In this document: positions 1 through 6,105 of the stretch, in pieces | How positions within the stretch are numbered: position 1 is the stretch's first letter | How the letters are laid out: every line of letters begins with the position of its first letter | Assembly: GCA_020438245.1 (NCBI GenBank) | Contig: JAGQUY010000541.1 | Location: 1-6,521 of the forward strand | Reading direction: 5' to 3' | From: Bacteroidota bacterium | GTDB taxonomy: Bacteria; CLD3; SB21 | DNA length: 6,521 nt | Translations under genes and position numbers: made by a program | Notes under the pieces: model-generated | Database searches by the model: none | Told to the model about the DNA's origin: nothing | What the model saw: the letters and a program-made list of their open reading frames with translations, nothing else

Positions 1-291
1 CGACGGCCGCGTTTTGTTCTTACCCGTCGGGTCGCCAATCATGCCGGTGAAATCTCCGATAACGAGTATGGCCTGATGACCAAGATCTTGGAATTGTCTG
101 AGTTTTCGTAATACAACACTGTGTCCAAGATGAAGATCCGGACGTGATGGGTCGCAACCCAATTTCACATTCAGCGGTCTGCCGGAGCTTATGGAGTTTT
201 CAAGCTTGGTAACCAGCTCGTCTTCGGGGATAAGCTCAACCACTCCCCTCTTTATGATCTCAAGCTGTTCCTTAGCCGTTAACGTTGTCAT
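1..291 (-). CDS. tyrS: Tyrosine--tRNA ligase, N-terminal part (runs off the left edge)
   Basis: The first 97 codons of tyrosyl-tRNA synthetase, the cytosolic class I enzyme that charges tRNA-Tyr with tyrosine using ATP. I translated the minus strand from the ATG at 291. Visible are KLGCDPSRPDLHLGH (residues 43-57), with the class I HIGH signature as HLGH at 54-57, followed by LRKLRQFQDLGH (61-72) and GDFTGMIGDPTGKNKTRP (79-96), which belongs to the Rossmann-fold catalytic core. The KMSKS loop, anticodon-binding domain and S4-like tail would lie outside the window. The ATG overlaps the TGA stop of the upstream histidine kinase as ATGA. The bases just before it (GATTTCGCA) contain no Shine-Dalgarno sequence, so start-up probably depends on re-initiation after the kinase gene. 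The 40-odd residues before the HIGH motif match the usual N-terminal helix of this subfamily, which supports the start. The family call is secure. Confidence 0.93.
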   Translation of the reverse strand, partial: MTTLTAKEQLEIIKRGVVELIPEDELVTKLENSISSGRPLNVKLGCDPSRPDLHLGHSVVLRKLRQFQDLGHQAILVIGDFTGMIGDPTGKNKTRPS

Positions 292-1427
292 TGCGAAATC
301 GGGAAGGTTAAAGTTACTGTTGTTCCCATGTCAAGCTGGCTTTCTATCTGAATTGTTCCGTTATTTCGCTCAACGAGCATCTTAACGACACTCATTCCCA
401 GGCCGATGCCCTTAGCTCTGGTCGTATAAAGGGGCTCAAATACTCTTGGAATATCGGACGGCTTTATGCCTGTTCCGGTATCCGAAATGTGTACTGAGAT
501 ATGACTGCCTGAAGCGTGACTCCAAATCTTTAGAATGCCTCCATTCACCATGGCTTGGCTTCCATTGAGGATCAAATTGACCAAGATCTGTTGTAATTGG
601 CCTGAATCCGCCAAGACCATCGGCAAGTCTTTACCCAGTTCTGTCTGGACAGATACGTTTGCTGACAGCCGGGTCCGCTCTAGCGAAGAGGTTATAATCT
701 CATTGATGTGAACAGGGGCAGAATTTGATTTTCGATCCTTGGAAAAATCCAGCAAATCATTAATAATTTTATCAGAGACTACTACCTCGTTTTCCACGAT
801 ATTCAGCAAATCCTGAACTTCTCCGCCCTCACGACCAAACTCGCTTTTAAGAAGGGAGGCGGCGGTCTTTATTCTTGATAGAGGGTTGCGTAGCTCGTGC
901 CCAATACTTGCGGTTAGTTGCCCGACAACGGTCAATCGCTCGGATTGAACTAGTCTAGATTGCGTATGTTGAAGAAGCGACAGATTCTTTTCAAGTTCAG
1001 TATTCTTGATCGTGAGTTCTCCAGTTAACCGTCGATTGGTTTCCAAAAGCATATGGTATTCAAAAGCCTGCCTGACGGTCAGGCACAGTTCGTCGGTATC
1101 CCACGGCTTGATGAGATACCGGTAAACCAGTCCTGAGTTTATAGCGTTAATCGCCAGGTTCTGGTCACTGTAGGCGGTTAGCATGATATTGACAGTCCCG
1201 GGTTGGATATCCCTGGCTTTGCTAAGAAAGCTCAATCCATTAATGTCTGGCATCTTCTCATCCGTGAGAATCACGTGCGCATGGAGATCCGGCATGGCAG
1301 CCAACGCTTCCGGGGCGCTAAGGAAACCGTGTACATCGTACACATCGCGGAAAGTCCGCAAAAGAACGTCGACAACGCGTTTTTCATCATCGACTATTAA
1401 CAGGGTATTCGTTCCGGTATTTTGCAT
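288..1427 (-). CDS. Cytosolic hybrid histidine kinase (receiver + HisKA + HATPase)
   Basis: A 379-residue soluble two-component protein with its receiver domain at the N-terminus. Receiver, about 7-125: acidic pair D13/D14, phospho-acceptor D56 in ILTDEKMPDINGL, T84, and K107 in YLIKPWD, so all catalytic positions are present. The YRYLIKPWD ending is typical of the HupR/RpfG-like receiver class. A coiled-coil linker spans about 127-163. HisKA: H177 in the H-box GHELRNPL, about 163-232. HATPase_c, about 275-379: N-box around N284/N288 (NLILNGSQAM), G1 box DTGTGI (316-321), F-box VFEPLYTT, G2 box KGIGLGMSVV (339-348). No membrane segment or PAS/GAF sensor is visible, so the input is probably phosphorylation of its own receiver by another kinase, which is an inference. 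It starts inside the stop of a receiver-remnant ORF (TGATG) and ends inside the start of tyrS (ATGA). No cognate DNA-binding regulator lies in the window. Confidence 0.93.
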   Translation of the reverse strand: MQNTGTNTLLIVDDEKRVVDVLLRTFRDVYDVHGFLSAPEALAAMPDLHAHVILTDEKMPDINGLSFLSKARDIQPGTVNIMLTAYSDQNLAINAINSGLVYRYLIKPWDTDELCLTVRQAFEYHMLLETNRRLTGELTIKNTELEKNLSLLQHTQSRLVQSERLTVVGQLTASIGHELRNPLSRIKTAASLLKSEFGREGGEVQDLLNIVENEVVVSDKIINDLLDFSKDRKSNSAPVHINEIITSSLERTRLSANVSVQTELGKDLPMVLADSGQLQQILVNLILNGSQAMVNGGILKIWSHASGSHISVHISDTGTGIKPSDIPRVFEPLYTTRAKGIGLGMSVVKMLVERNNGTIQIESQLDMGTTVTLTFPISQ

Positions 1428-1558
1428 CAGTGGTTCAGTCGAAGAGCGGTCTCAACCAGCTCGAAGAGAGAAGACAAATTAAAAGGCTTTGGCAGTCTAA
1501 AATCAAAAATACCGGTTGCGTCCTGAAGCGATGGGGGCTGGGCGGCGGCATTAGTCAT
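1427..1558 (-). pseudogene. C-terminal remnant of a response-regulator receiver domain (43 codons)
   Basis: I translated the minus strand by hand from the ATG at 1558; the ORF is 43 codons long and stops at TGA 1429-1427. Its second half reads GIFDFRLPKPFNLSSLFELV, which matches the last part of a CheY-like receiver: the beta5 strand, the conserved Lys in LPKPF (K24), and helix alpha5 (about residues 27-41). The phospho-acceptor Asp and the first four strands are missing. Only four more in-frame codons (G-F-L-R, plausibly the end of beta4) lie before a TAA at 1574-1572, and dcd ends about 55 bp further upstream, so the rest cannot be here. It looks like a decayed receiver gene cut short by deletion. 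It may still be translated, because TAAGGG sits about 9 nt before the ATG, and its stop overlaps the kinase start as TGATG. It could therefore act as a short coupling leader. Calling it a pseudogene rather than a small functional ORF is inference. Confidence 0.62.
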
Positions 1559-1595
1559 TCTCAAAAACCCTTATAAGCTTAGTTAACAATCTCTC

Positions 1596-1618
1596 GTTAA
1601 ACTATGTAATAGTTTAAC
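1596..1618. repeat. Perfect 10-bp inverted repeat, candidate operator
   Basis: The arms are GTTAAACTAT and ATAGTTTAAC, separated by GTA. The repeat lies in the 70-bp AT-rich spacer between the dcd stop and the receiver-remnant/kinase/tyrS unit, about 38 bp before the remnant's ATG. A GTTAAC palindrome follows at 1582-1587. Read leftwards, no T-run follows the hairpin, which argues against a standard intrinsic terminator for dcd. A dimeric repressor site for the leftward unit is the more likely reading, though an atypical terminator remains possible. I could not identify a confident promoter beside it. Confidence 0.5.
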
Positions 1619-1628
1619 TTGGGTCGTT

Positions 1629-2186
1629 TTATTTCCAAGAATCGGATTCGACATCAAAATTCATGAACATTCTTGAACCAATCGGTTCCGTTGTTTTTCC
1701 CCCGTACTTGGCGCTCTTTTTCCTATTGTATGGCACTTCCGTCAAACCGGAAACCTCAAAGTATATAAGCTGGCCGATCGGCATTCCGGCATACACCCGT
1801 ACGGGCTGCCTGACCGAAATTTCCAGAGTCCATGTATTGCAATAGCCAACATCTCCTTTTCCCGCAGTTGCGTGAATATCAATACCCAAGCGGCCAATAC
1901 TGGACTTTCCCTCAAGAAATGGCACATGTGTATGGGTTTCCGTATACTCTTCAGTTACTCCCAAATACAGTTTTGTTGGATGCAATACGAGTCCTTCCGC
2001 AGGGATGTCAAACGCAGTTATCTCATTGTCTTTCTTGCAGTCCAGAATCTCGCTTGTATATGTTGCCAGTCGTTTACCAAGATGAACGTCATAGCTGTTG
2101 CTTCCCAGACAGGATCTTCGAAAAGGATCAATTACGATGGTTTTTTTCTCAATTTCTTTCAAAATTTGTGAATCGGTCAGAATCAT
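1629..2186 (-). CDS. dcd: dCTP deaminase
   Basis: A 185-residue enzyme of the dCTP deaminase/dUTPase fold, a cytosolic homotrimer that converts dCTP to dUTP (or directly to dUMP in bifunctional members), feeding dTMP synthesis. Motifs in order: MILTDSQIL at the N-terminus, LGSNSYDVHLG (27-37), the conserved nucleotide-binding block PFLEGKSSIGRLG (89-101), IDIHATAGKGDVGY (102-115), WTLEI with the presumed catalytic Glu at 122, and VYAGMPIGQLIYFEV (131-145). The C-terminal lid is KYGGKTTEP. Lys94 stands where the E. coli enzyme has Arg (EGRSS), which I believe is usual in the Bacteroidota-type subgroup. Length is close to the family norm. The start at 2186 is preceded by GAGG only 3 nt away, which is close for a ribosome site, but the N-terminus aligns well. 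It diverges from mutY across 37 bp. Whether it is mono- or bifunctional cannot be decided from the motifs. Confidence 0.95.
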   Translation of the reverse strand: MILTDSQILKEIEKKTIVIDPFRRSCLGSNSYDVHLGKRLATYTSEILDCKKDNEITAFDIPAEGLVLHPTKLYLGVTEEYTETHTHVPFLEGKSSIGRLGIDIHATAGKGDVGYCNTWTLEISVRQPVRVYAGMPIGQLIYFEVSGLTEVPYNRKKSAKYGGKTTEPIGSRMFMNFDVESDSWK

Positions 2187-2223
2187 GGTCCTCGGTATAT
2201 AAGTATATGGAAGTAAATTTTAA
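2187..2223. promoter_or_regulatory. Divergent dcd/mutY intergenic promoter region
   Basis: Only 37 bp separate the dcd and mutY starts, so both leaders must lie in or overlap it. It contains TATATAAGTATAT (about 2196-2208), which supplies -10-like hexamers on both strands. GAGG lies just before dcd on the minus strand. GGAAG (2209-2213) lies 10 nt before the mutY GTG. No clear -35 boxes are seen. If mutY starts at the internal ATG 2329 instead, the gap grows to 142 bp. Confidence 0.35.
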
Positions 2224-3378
2224 GTGAAAAATATAGAAAATGGTGGCACGAATAGCAATGTCAAATCTGGCTCAAGAACAGATAGCGCGGTTGATTTTGG
2301 ACACGTCTCCGTCAAAAAAGTGAACTCAATGGCTCGCCCCCTTATTGAATGGTTTCTGGGTTGCCAGCGAAAACATTTGCCGTGGCGAAAGACAAAAGAC
2401 CCTTACCGGATCTGGATTTCGGAGCTGATGCTCCAACAAACCCGGGTTGAACAAGCGATCCCCTATTATCGTCGTTTTCTCAAAGCATTTCCCACCTTGC
2501 CCCGACTCGCAATGGCAAATCAAAGTGCAGTTTTGAAAGTGTGGGAAGGACTAGGGTACTATCGAAGGGCTAAATATGCCCATGAAGCTGCACGCATTGT
2601 GTTGAAGGACTATCGGGGAAAGCTGCCGAACAACTACGATGATCTACGTGCCCTGCCCGGATTTGGCCCGTATACAGCGGCAGCTGTCATGAGCATCGCA
2701 TATGGGAAGCCCTATGCTGCTTTGGATGGAAACGCGTCTCGTGTCTTATCGAGATTGTTTATACTGCAGGAAGATCCCACAACCGCGGATGCAAAAAGAC
2801 GACGAACGGAGATTCTTCAAGGCATGATGCGAGGAAGCGACCCCTCAACTTTTACGCAGGCATTGATCGAGCTTGGGGCGCTCTTATGCAGTCCACGATC
2901 GCCAAGATGTTCCGAATGCCCCATTCAAGAAAGTTGCAGCGCATTTCGTTACCTGCCGGACCCGGCAGTTCTGCCGATTCGCAAAGAGCGGAAGAAAAAA
3001 CCTCATTATAACGTCTCGGCAGGAATTCTGGAAAGAGATGGACGGATCTTATTGAAGAAGAGGCCCAACACCGGTTTGTTGGCAAATTTTTGGGAATTTC
3101 CCGGCGGGAAGCAACTGGCAAATAGATCGCGCGAGGAGACTTGCCGGATTAGATTCAAATCTGAAACGGGAATTGAGATTAGAATAACCGATAAGATATG
3201 CGTGGTCAAGCACGAGTTTACCCATTTTCGTATCACAGTTCACTTTTACACGGTGGCATGCCAAAAATCGCCTTCGCCAAAAGGCACTGCACGTTGGATT
3301 CGTAAAGGGTCTTTGAAGAGGCTGCCTTTCAATCTGGTCTCAAAGGCGGGTCTGGAGGCTTATGAACGAAAGAAATAG
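2224..3378 (+). CDS. mutY: A/G-specific adenine DNA glycosylase
   Basis: MutY removes adenine mispaired with 8-oxoguanine in base excision repair, preventing G:C to T:A changes. From the GTG start it has 384 residues. HhH-GPD catalytic region, about 40-240: E67 in ISELMLQQTRVEQ (equivalent to E. coli Glu37), helix-hairpin-helix LPGFGPYTAAAV (144-155), and catalytic Asp168 in LDGNASRVLSR. The 4Fe-4S cluster ligands are C222, C229, C232 and C238 with the canonical C-X6-C-X2-C-X5-C spacing. The C-terminal NUDIX-like 8-oxoG recognition domain, about 260-380, has GLLANFWEFPGGK (284-296) and the HEFTHF loop (330-335). The first 35 residues are polar and low-complexity and have no counterpart in standard MutY, where the protein begins close to MARPLIEWF. 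The ATG at 2329 (M36, 349 aa) is therefore a serious alternative start, while GTG 2224 has GGAAG upstream. The stop lies 2 bp from the convergent VanW-family stop. Confidence 0.95.
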   Translation: MKNIENGGTNSNVKSGSRTDSAVDFGHVSVKKVNSMARPLIEWFLGCQRKHLPWRKTKDPYRIWISELMLQQTRVEQAIPYYRRFLKAFPTLPRLAMANQSAVLKVWEGLGYYRRAKYAHEAARIVLKDYRGKLPNNYDDLRALPGFGPYTAAAVMSIAYGKPYAALDGNASRVLSRLFILQEDPTTADAKRRRTEILQGMMRGSDPSTFTQALIELGALLCSPRSPRCSECPIQESCSAFRYLPDPAVLPIRKERKKKPHYNVSAGILERDGRILLKKRPNTGLLANFWEFPGGKQLANRSREETCRIRFKSETGIEIRITDKICVVKHEFTHFRITVHFYTVACQKSPSPKGTARWIRKGSLKRLPFNLVSKAGLEAYERKK

Positions 3379-3380
3379 GC

Positions 3381-5297
3381 TTATCGTTTTGTGGAATCCA
3401 GCGGAGAACTTTGGAAACTATTGGAGTCTATTGAGACCGGCACAAAAATGGAATCCTGCTGTACCAGAAGATTTTCAGGCTGATATTTTTTCACAAGATC
3501 CTTGTTTCGATAGATGGATATGAACTTATCTCTCCGAGTCTTGCCGTCTGGAAATTCAATGTCGCGGTACCATGTCACCTGATAGTGTTCTTCTTTTTCT
3601 CCTACAGAACCATCCATATACGGGCCGTCAAAACTCAGGTGTCGACCTTCATTTTTCCCATAAATTTTGAAATACATTTTCGTTCGATTCAAGTCGACCA
3701 GATTTTGAATAAGCAGAAGATTCTCCGTGTCGTTTTGGAATACCAAATCGGGAGCGGGGTCAAAAACAGTGGCATCCAACCCCGCCGGGAGATAGTATTT
3801 TACTTCGAATGAATGGTTAGTTCTTTTGAGCACTTTCAACCCCGCGAAAAAAACAGTTCGGAATAACGTGCTGGAGACCTGACAAATACCGCCCCCATAT
3901 TGCGGCTCCGTGCTGTCCCCATTTATAATGACCAACTCCTTCGCATAACCTGTCGTGCTGTCAACCTTACCCATGTGCTGTATGAAACTGAATTTTTCAC
4001 CGGGCTTGAGAAATACGTTGTGAAAATTCTTCGATGCGTGATTGATGTTGAATTTACGATTCTCAGGAGATCCAAAAAAATCTGTAACTCCCGTGGCAAG
4101 AACTTCCGATATCCCGAATTCATTCTCTGGATTGGCCACCCCACCTTTTAAATGTGCAACCTCCAAGATAACGGAATAGTTTCCGGACGTATCCAATTCC
4201 GATGTCATGATGGCCCTGTTGATTTTCTTGATGGATCTTGGCACGTCAAGATAATATCCGTCCTTGGCTACTCCTACGGCGACCGGTTGACCGTTGACAT
4301 TTTCAATCCGCACATCCTCTTTGGCGCGATACATGTATGGTGCAATTCTGGTGTTCAGCTCCCTGGTCAGCTTATCGGATTTAAGAACCGGATACAGAAA
4401 ATAGTTTCCAGCCTCCCTGACCTTCTTAAATTCAACCCAGTTGCGACGTGACCACAACTCAATCGTCCAGCGATCGTAGTTATATCCGTCATAGCTGTAG
4501 ATTGGCATCAATCGACGATGAACCAGGTAAGAGGCCATTCTCCTTGCTCGCAGCGCCATCTTCAAGTCAATGTCGGGAGCTTCTCTTTGGATTTTGAGTT
4601 GTAAAACGTCGGATTCGAAATGTTCCAACATGCGCGAGTAGGAGGCGATGGCATTTCCTTCATCGAATCCGTATCCTTCCCGCCCTTCGGTTACCACAAA
4701 ATCTGAGCCTATCAACTTTACTTGTGCATCCTTCGGACTGTCGGTCGCCAGCAAGGGAATTCGTGTTCGAAGGATATTTAGAAAATGATTGGCATCAAAG
4801 CTCGCTGATAGCCGGAAAGTTCTTTTTTTGAAGTTTGAAGCAAACCGCTCCAAATGGTTGTCCTTTACATCGTCCGAGTGTCCCACTGCGTAGGCGTTGG
4901 CCAAAACATCGTGAATACCAAAATCAGGACCCACACTTGCGTGAACGATTGGAAAGTTCCCATCGTCCGTTTTTACAATAAAGGCCTGCCTCTGGTATTG
5001 GTACGTTTTTTGTTCTAGCGCCGACCGTGCCTCCGAAATTGTCATGCCTCCGACATCTGTGCCGGCGATTTCGATATTCCAAGCGAAGCGGTTGCGGAGA
5101 TACCAGCTGTTCCAAGAAACCCATATCACTGTCGAGGCAAGAACAACTGCAACGATAGAAATCGCAAGCCATCTCCACCGAGAAACAGGTTCCGTATTCC
5201 AGGCTATAAACAGGGGTTCCGTAGGCGGGTCAGAGGACTGACCCAGAACGGCTTCACTTTGAACGGTGAAACTCTGAATAGCAGGCTCTTGAGCCAT
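3381..5297 (-). CDS. VanW-family membrane-anchored protein with YoaR-like domains
   Basis: A 638-residue predicted single-pass envelope protein from the ATG at 5297. Order: a polar cytoplasmic tail (1-40), a transmembrane anchor at about 43-62 (WLAISIVAVVLASTVIW) with no cleavage site evident, and a PG_binding_4/YoaR-like domain at about 73-215 (GTDVGGMTISEA at 79-90, ending in the EGREGYGFD turn near 204-212). A second YoaR-like stretch follows at about 245-390, then the VanW domain at about 395-525 with the hallmark GGGICQVSSTLF (C472), a conserved HS-x-x-V-x-Y-x-P-x-G-x-DA and FQN. A C-terminal beta-rich tail might be a degenerate G5-like module. VanW is found beside vancomycin-resistance genes but is widespread, and its biochemical role is unknown; peptidoglycan association is inferred from the YoaR-like domains. 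An upstream in-frame TTG at 5321 would add 8 residues. ATG 5297 is preferred, with AAGAGG 3 nt before it. It diverges from nth. Confidence 0.88.
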   Translation of the reverse strand: MAQEPAIQSFTVQSEAVLGQSSDPPTEPLFIAWNTEPVSRWRWLAISIVAVVLASTVIWVSWNSWYLRNRFAWNIEIAGTDVGGMTISEARSALEQKTYQYQRQAFIVKTDDGNFPIVHASVGPDFGIHDVLANAYAVGHSDDVKDNHLERFASNFKKRTFRLSASFDANHFLNILRTRIPLLATDSPKDAQVKLIGSDFVVTEGREGYGFDEGNAIASYSRMLEHFESDVLQLKIQREAPDIDLKMALRARRMASYLVHRRLMPIYSYDGYNYDRWTIELWSRRNWVEFKKVREAGNYFLYPVLKSDKLTRELNTRIAPYMYRAKEDVRIENVNGQPVAVGVAKDGYYLDVPRSIKKINRAIMTSELDTSGNYSVILEVAHLKGGVANPENEFGISEVLATGVTDFFGSPENRKFNINHASKNFHNVFLKPGEKFSFIQHMGKVDSTTGYAKELVIINGDSTEPQYGGGICQVSSTLFRTVFFAGLKVLKRTNHSFEVKYYLPAGLDATVFDPAPDLVFQNDTENLLLIQNLVDLNRTKMYFKIYGKNEGRHLSFDGPYMDGSVGEKEEHYQVTWYRDIEFPDGKTRRDKFISIYRNKDLVKKYQPENLLVQQDSIFVPVSIDSNSFQSSPLDSTKR

Positions 5298-5337
5298 TTT
5301 CCTCTTGTGATAGTGAGTCAATTGTACCGAACATAAA

Positions 5338-5365
5338 CATATAAATTTCGAGGTAACTTTTACAA
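5338..5365 (-). promoter_or_regulatory. Candidate promoter of the VanW-family gene
   Basis: On the minus strand, TTGTAA (5365-5360) and TATATG (5343-5338) are 16 bp apart. Transcription would start near 5331. That leaves a leader of about 34 nt for the ATG at 5297, but only about 10 nt for the TTG at 5321, which mildly favours the ATG. This is a visual match to a sigma-70-like pattern; FCB bacteria often use other boxes, so confidence is low. Confidence 0.28.
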
Positions 5366-5388
5366 GTATTTCTTCACTTTTTTATGAA
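5359..5388 (+). promoter_or_regulatory. Candidate promoter of nth
   Basis: TTTACA (5359-5364) and TATGAA (5383-5388) are 18 bp apart on the plus strand, about 60 bp before the nth ATG. The -35 box overlaps that of the leftward candidate promoter, so the two would compete for or share polymerase. This is a visual match only. Confidence 0.28.
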
Positions 5389-5447
5389 CACTTACTTCGA
5401 TCTATCTTGAGTTCAATCTCCGGGTTACGTAAGTTAACCGAATCTTA

Positions 5448-6104
5448 ATGGTTACAAATCGTAATATTGGATCCGTCTTACGGCGAATCCGCCAAATGGC
5501 AGGCGCGTGGCCTCAACCCTCGGTAAGTGAAATCGCGGAAAGCAGCGGGAAGCCTTTTAACGTGCTGGTATCCACTATATTGAGTCTCCGAACCAAGGAT
5601 GCTGTCACGCTGGCGGCAAGTAGACGCTTGTTTGGCAAAGCGGATCGGCCGGAAACCATGGTGAAAATTCCTTTGGCTCAAATGGAAAAATTGATCTATC
5701 CGGTAGCCTTTTACAAGATGAAATCAAGGACCATTGTGGCTATTTGTCGGCAGCTATTGGATGCCTATGACGGACGCGTACCGGCATCAATGGAAGCGTT
5801 GATGAAGTTCAAAGGGGTTGGTCGAAAAACGGCAAATCTCACCTTGGTTCTGGGATTTGGTATTCCGGCTATGTGTGTCGACACGCATGTCCATCGGATT
5901 TCCAACCGATTGGGGTATATTCAAACGAAAACTGCAGATAAGAGTGAAATGGCTTTAAGGTCCGTCTTGCCGAAGAGGCACTGGATGACCTATAATGACT
6001 TACTGGTAGCATTCGGACAAAACATATGCAAGCCGGTTAGTCCGCACTGTTCGCTTTGTCCCATTCATGAATGCCCGAGGTTGGGTGTGGGGAGATCAAG
6101 ATAA
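5448..6104 (+). CDS. nth: Endonuclease III (HhH-GPD DNA glycosylase/AP lyase)
   Basis: A 218-residue Nth family protein, close to the usual length (211 in E. coli). It is a bifunctional glycosylase and AP lyase that excises oxidised pyrimidines and nicks abasic sites. Features: LSLRTKD (45-51) in the position of the E. coli LSAQATD segment; helix-hairpin-helix FKGVGRKTANL (121-131) with the catalytic lysine K127; VDTHVHRISNRLG (144-156) with catalytic D145; and an iron-sulfur site at C194, C201, C204 and C209. The last loop is odd: spacing is C-X6-C-X2-C-X4-C (CPIHEC) where the standard is X5, as in the MutY of this same window. No Shine-Dalgarno is evident before the ATG at 5448. M17 (5496) is a possible later start, but the residues between look like normal Nth N-terminal helix. 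The next gene begins 1 bp after the stop, so they are probably cotranscribed. Confidence 0.94.
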   Translation: MVTNRNIGSVLRRIRQMAGAWPQPSVSEIAESSGKPFNVLVSTILSLRTKDAVTLAASRRLFGKADRPETMVKIPLAQMEKLIYPVAFYKMKSRTIVAICRQLLDAYDGRVPASMEALMKFKGVGRKTANLTLVLGFGIPAMCVDTHVHRISNRLGYIQTKTADKSEMALRSVLPKRHWMTYNDLLVAFGQNICKPVSPHCSLCPIHECPRLGVGRSR

Positions 6105-6105
6105 A

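Larger units (their letters stand above)
5298..5447. other. Intergenic region between the VanW-family gene and nth
   Basis: About 150 bp, the longest non-coding stretch in the window, and AT-rich in its middle. It holds the leaders of both divergent genes and two promoter candidates placed back to back around 5359-5365. Near the nth start are three GGTTA-type half-sites: GGTTAC 5423-5428, its near-inverse GTTAACC 5433-5439, and GGTTAC 5450-5455 overlapping the nth start codon. No small ORF or structured RNA was recognised. Confidence 0.5.

Noticed and set aside
191..385. 64-codon plus-strand ORF across the tyrS/kinase junction, rich in Ser
   Set aside because: Antisense to two confirmed genes and with no family features. 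The Ser-rich start is the complement of tyrS codons.
1183..1482. 99-codon plus-strand ORF opposite the kinase receiver domain
   Set aside because: Antisense to conserved receiver codons, with no recognisable motif. The overlapping 1203-1400 frame is also a shadow.
1596..1618. Intrinsic terminator of dcd
   Set aside because: The hairpin is AT-rich and no T-run follows on the minus strand, so I list it as an inverted repeat/operator candidate instead.
1629..2186. Dcd Lys94 in place of the E. coli Arg as a damaged active site
   Set aside because: EGKSSIGRLG appears, from memory, to be the normal form in Bacteroidota-type enzymes. The rest of the site, including E122, is intact.
1832..2227. 131-codon plus-strand ORF opposite dcd
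   Set aside because: It lies fully opposite the well-supported dcd frame and its translation resembles no family. It is an antisense shadow.
4152..4451. 99-codon plus-strand ORF inside the VanW-family gene
   Set aside because: Antisense to the YoaR-like part, whose minus-strand frame is continuous for over 600 codons. No homology seen.
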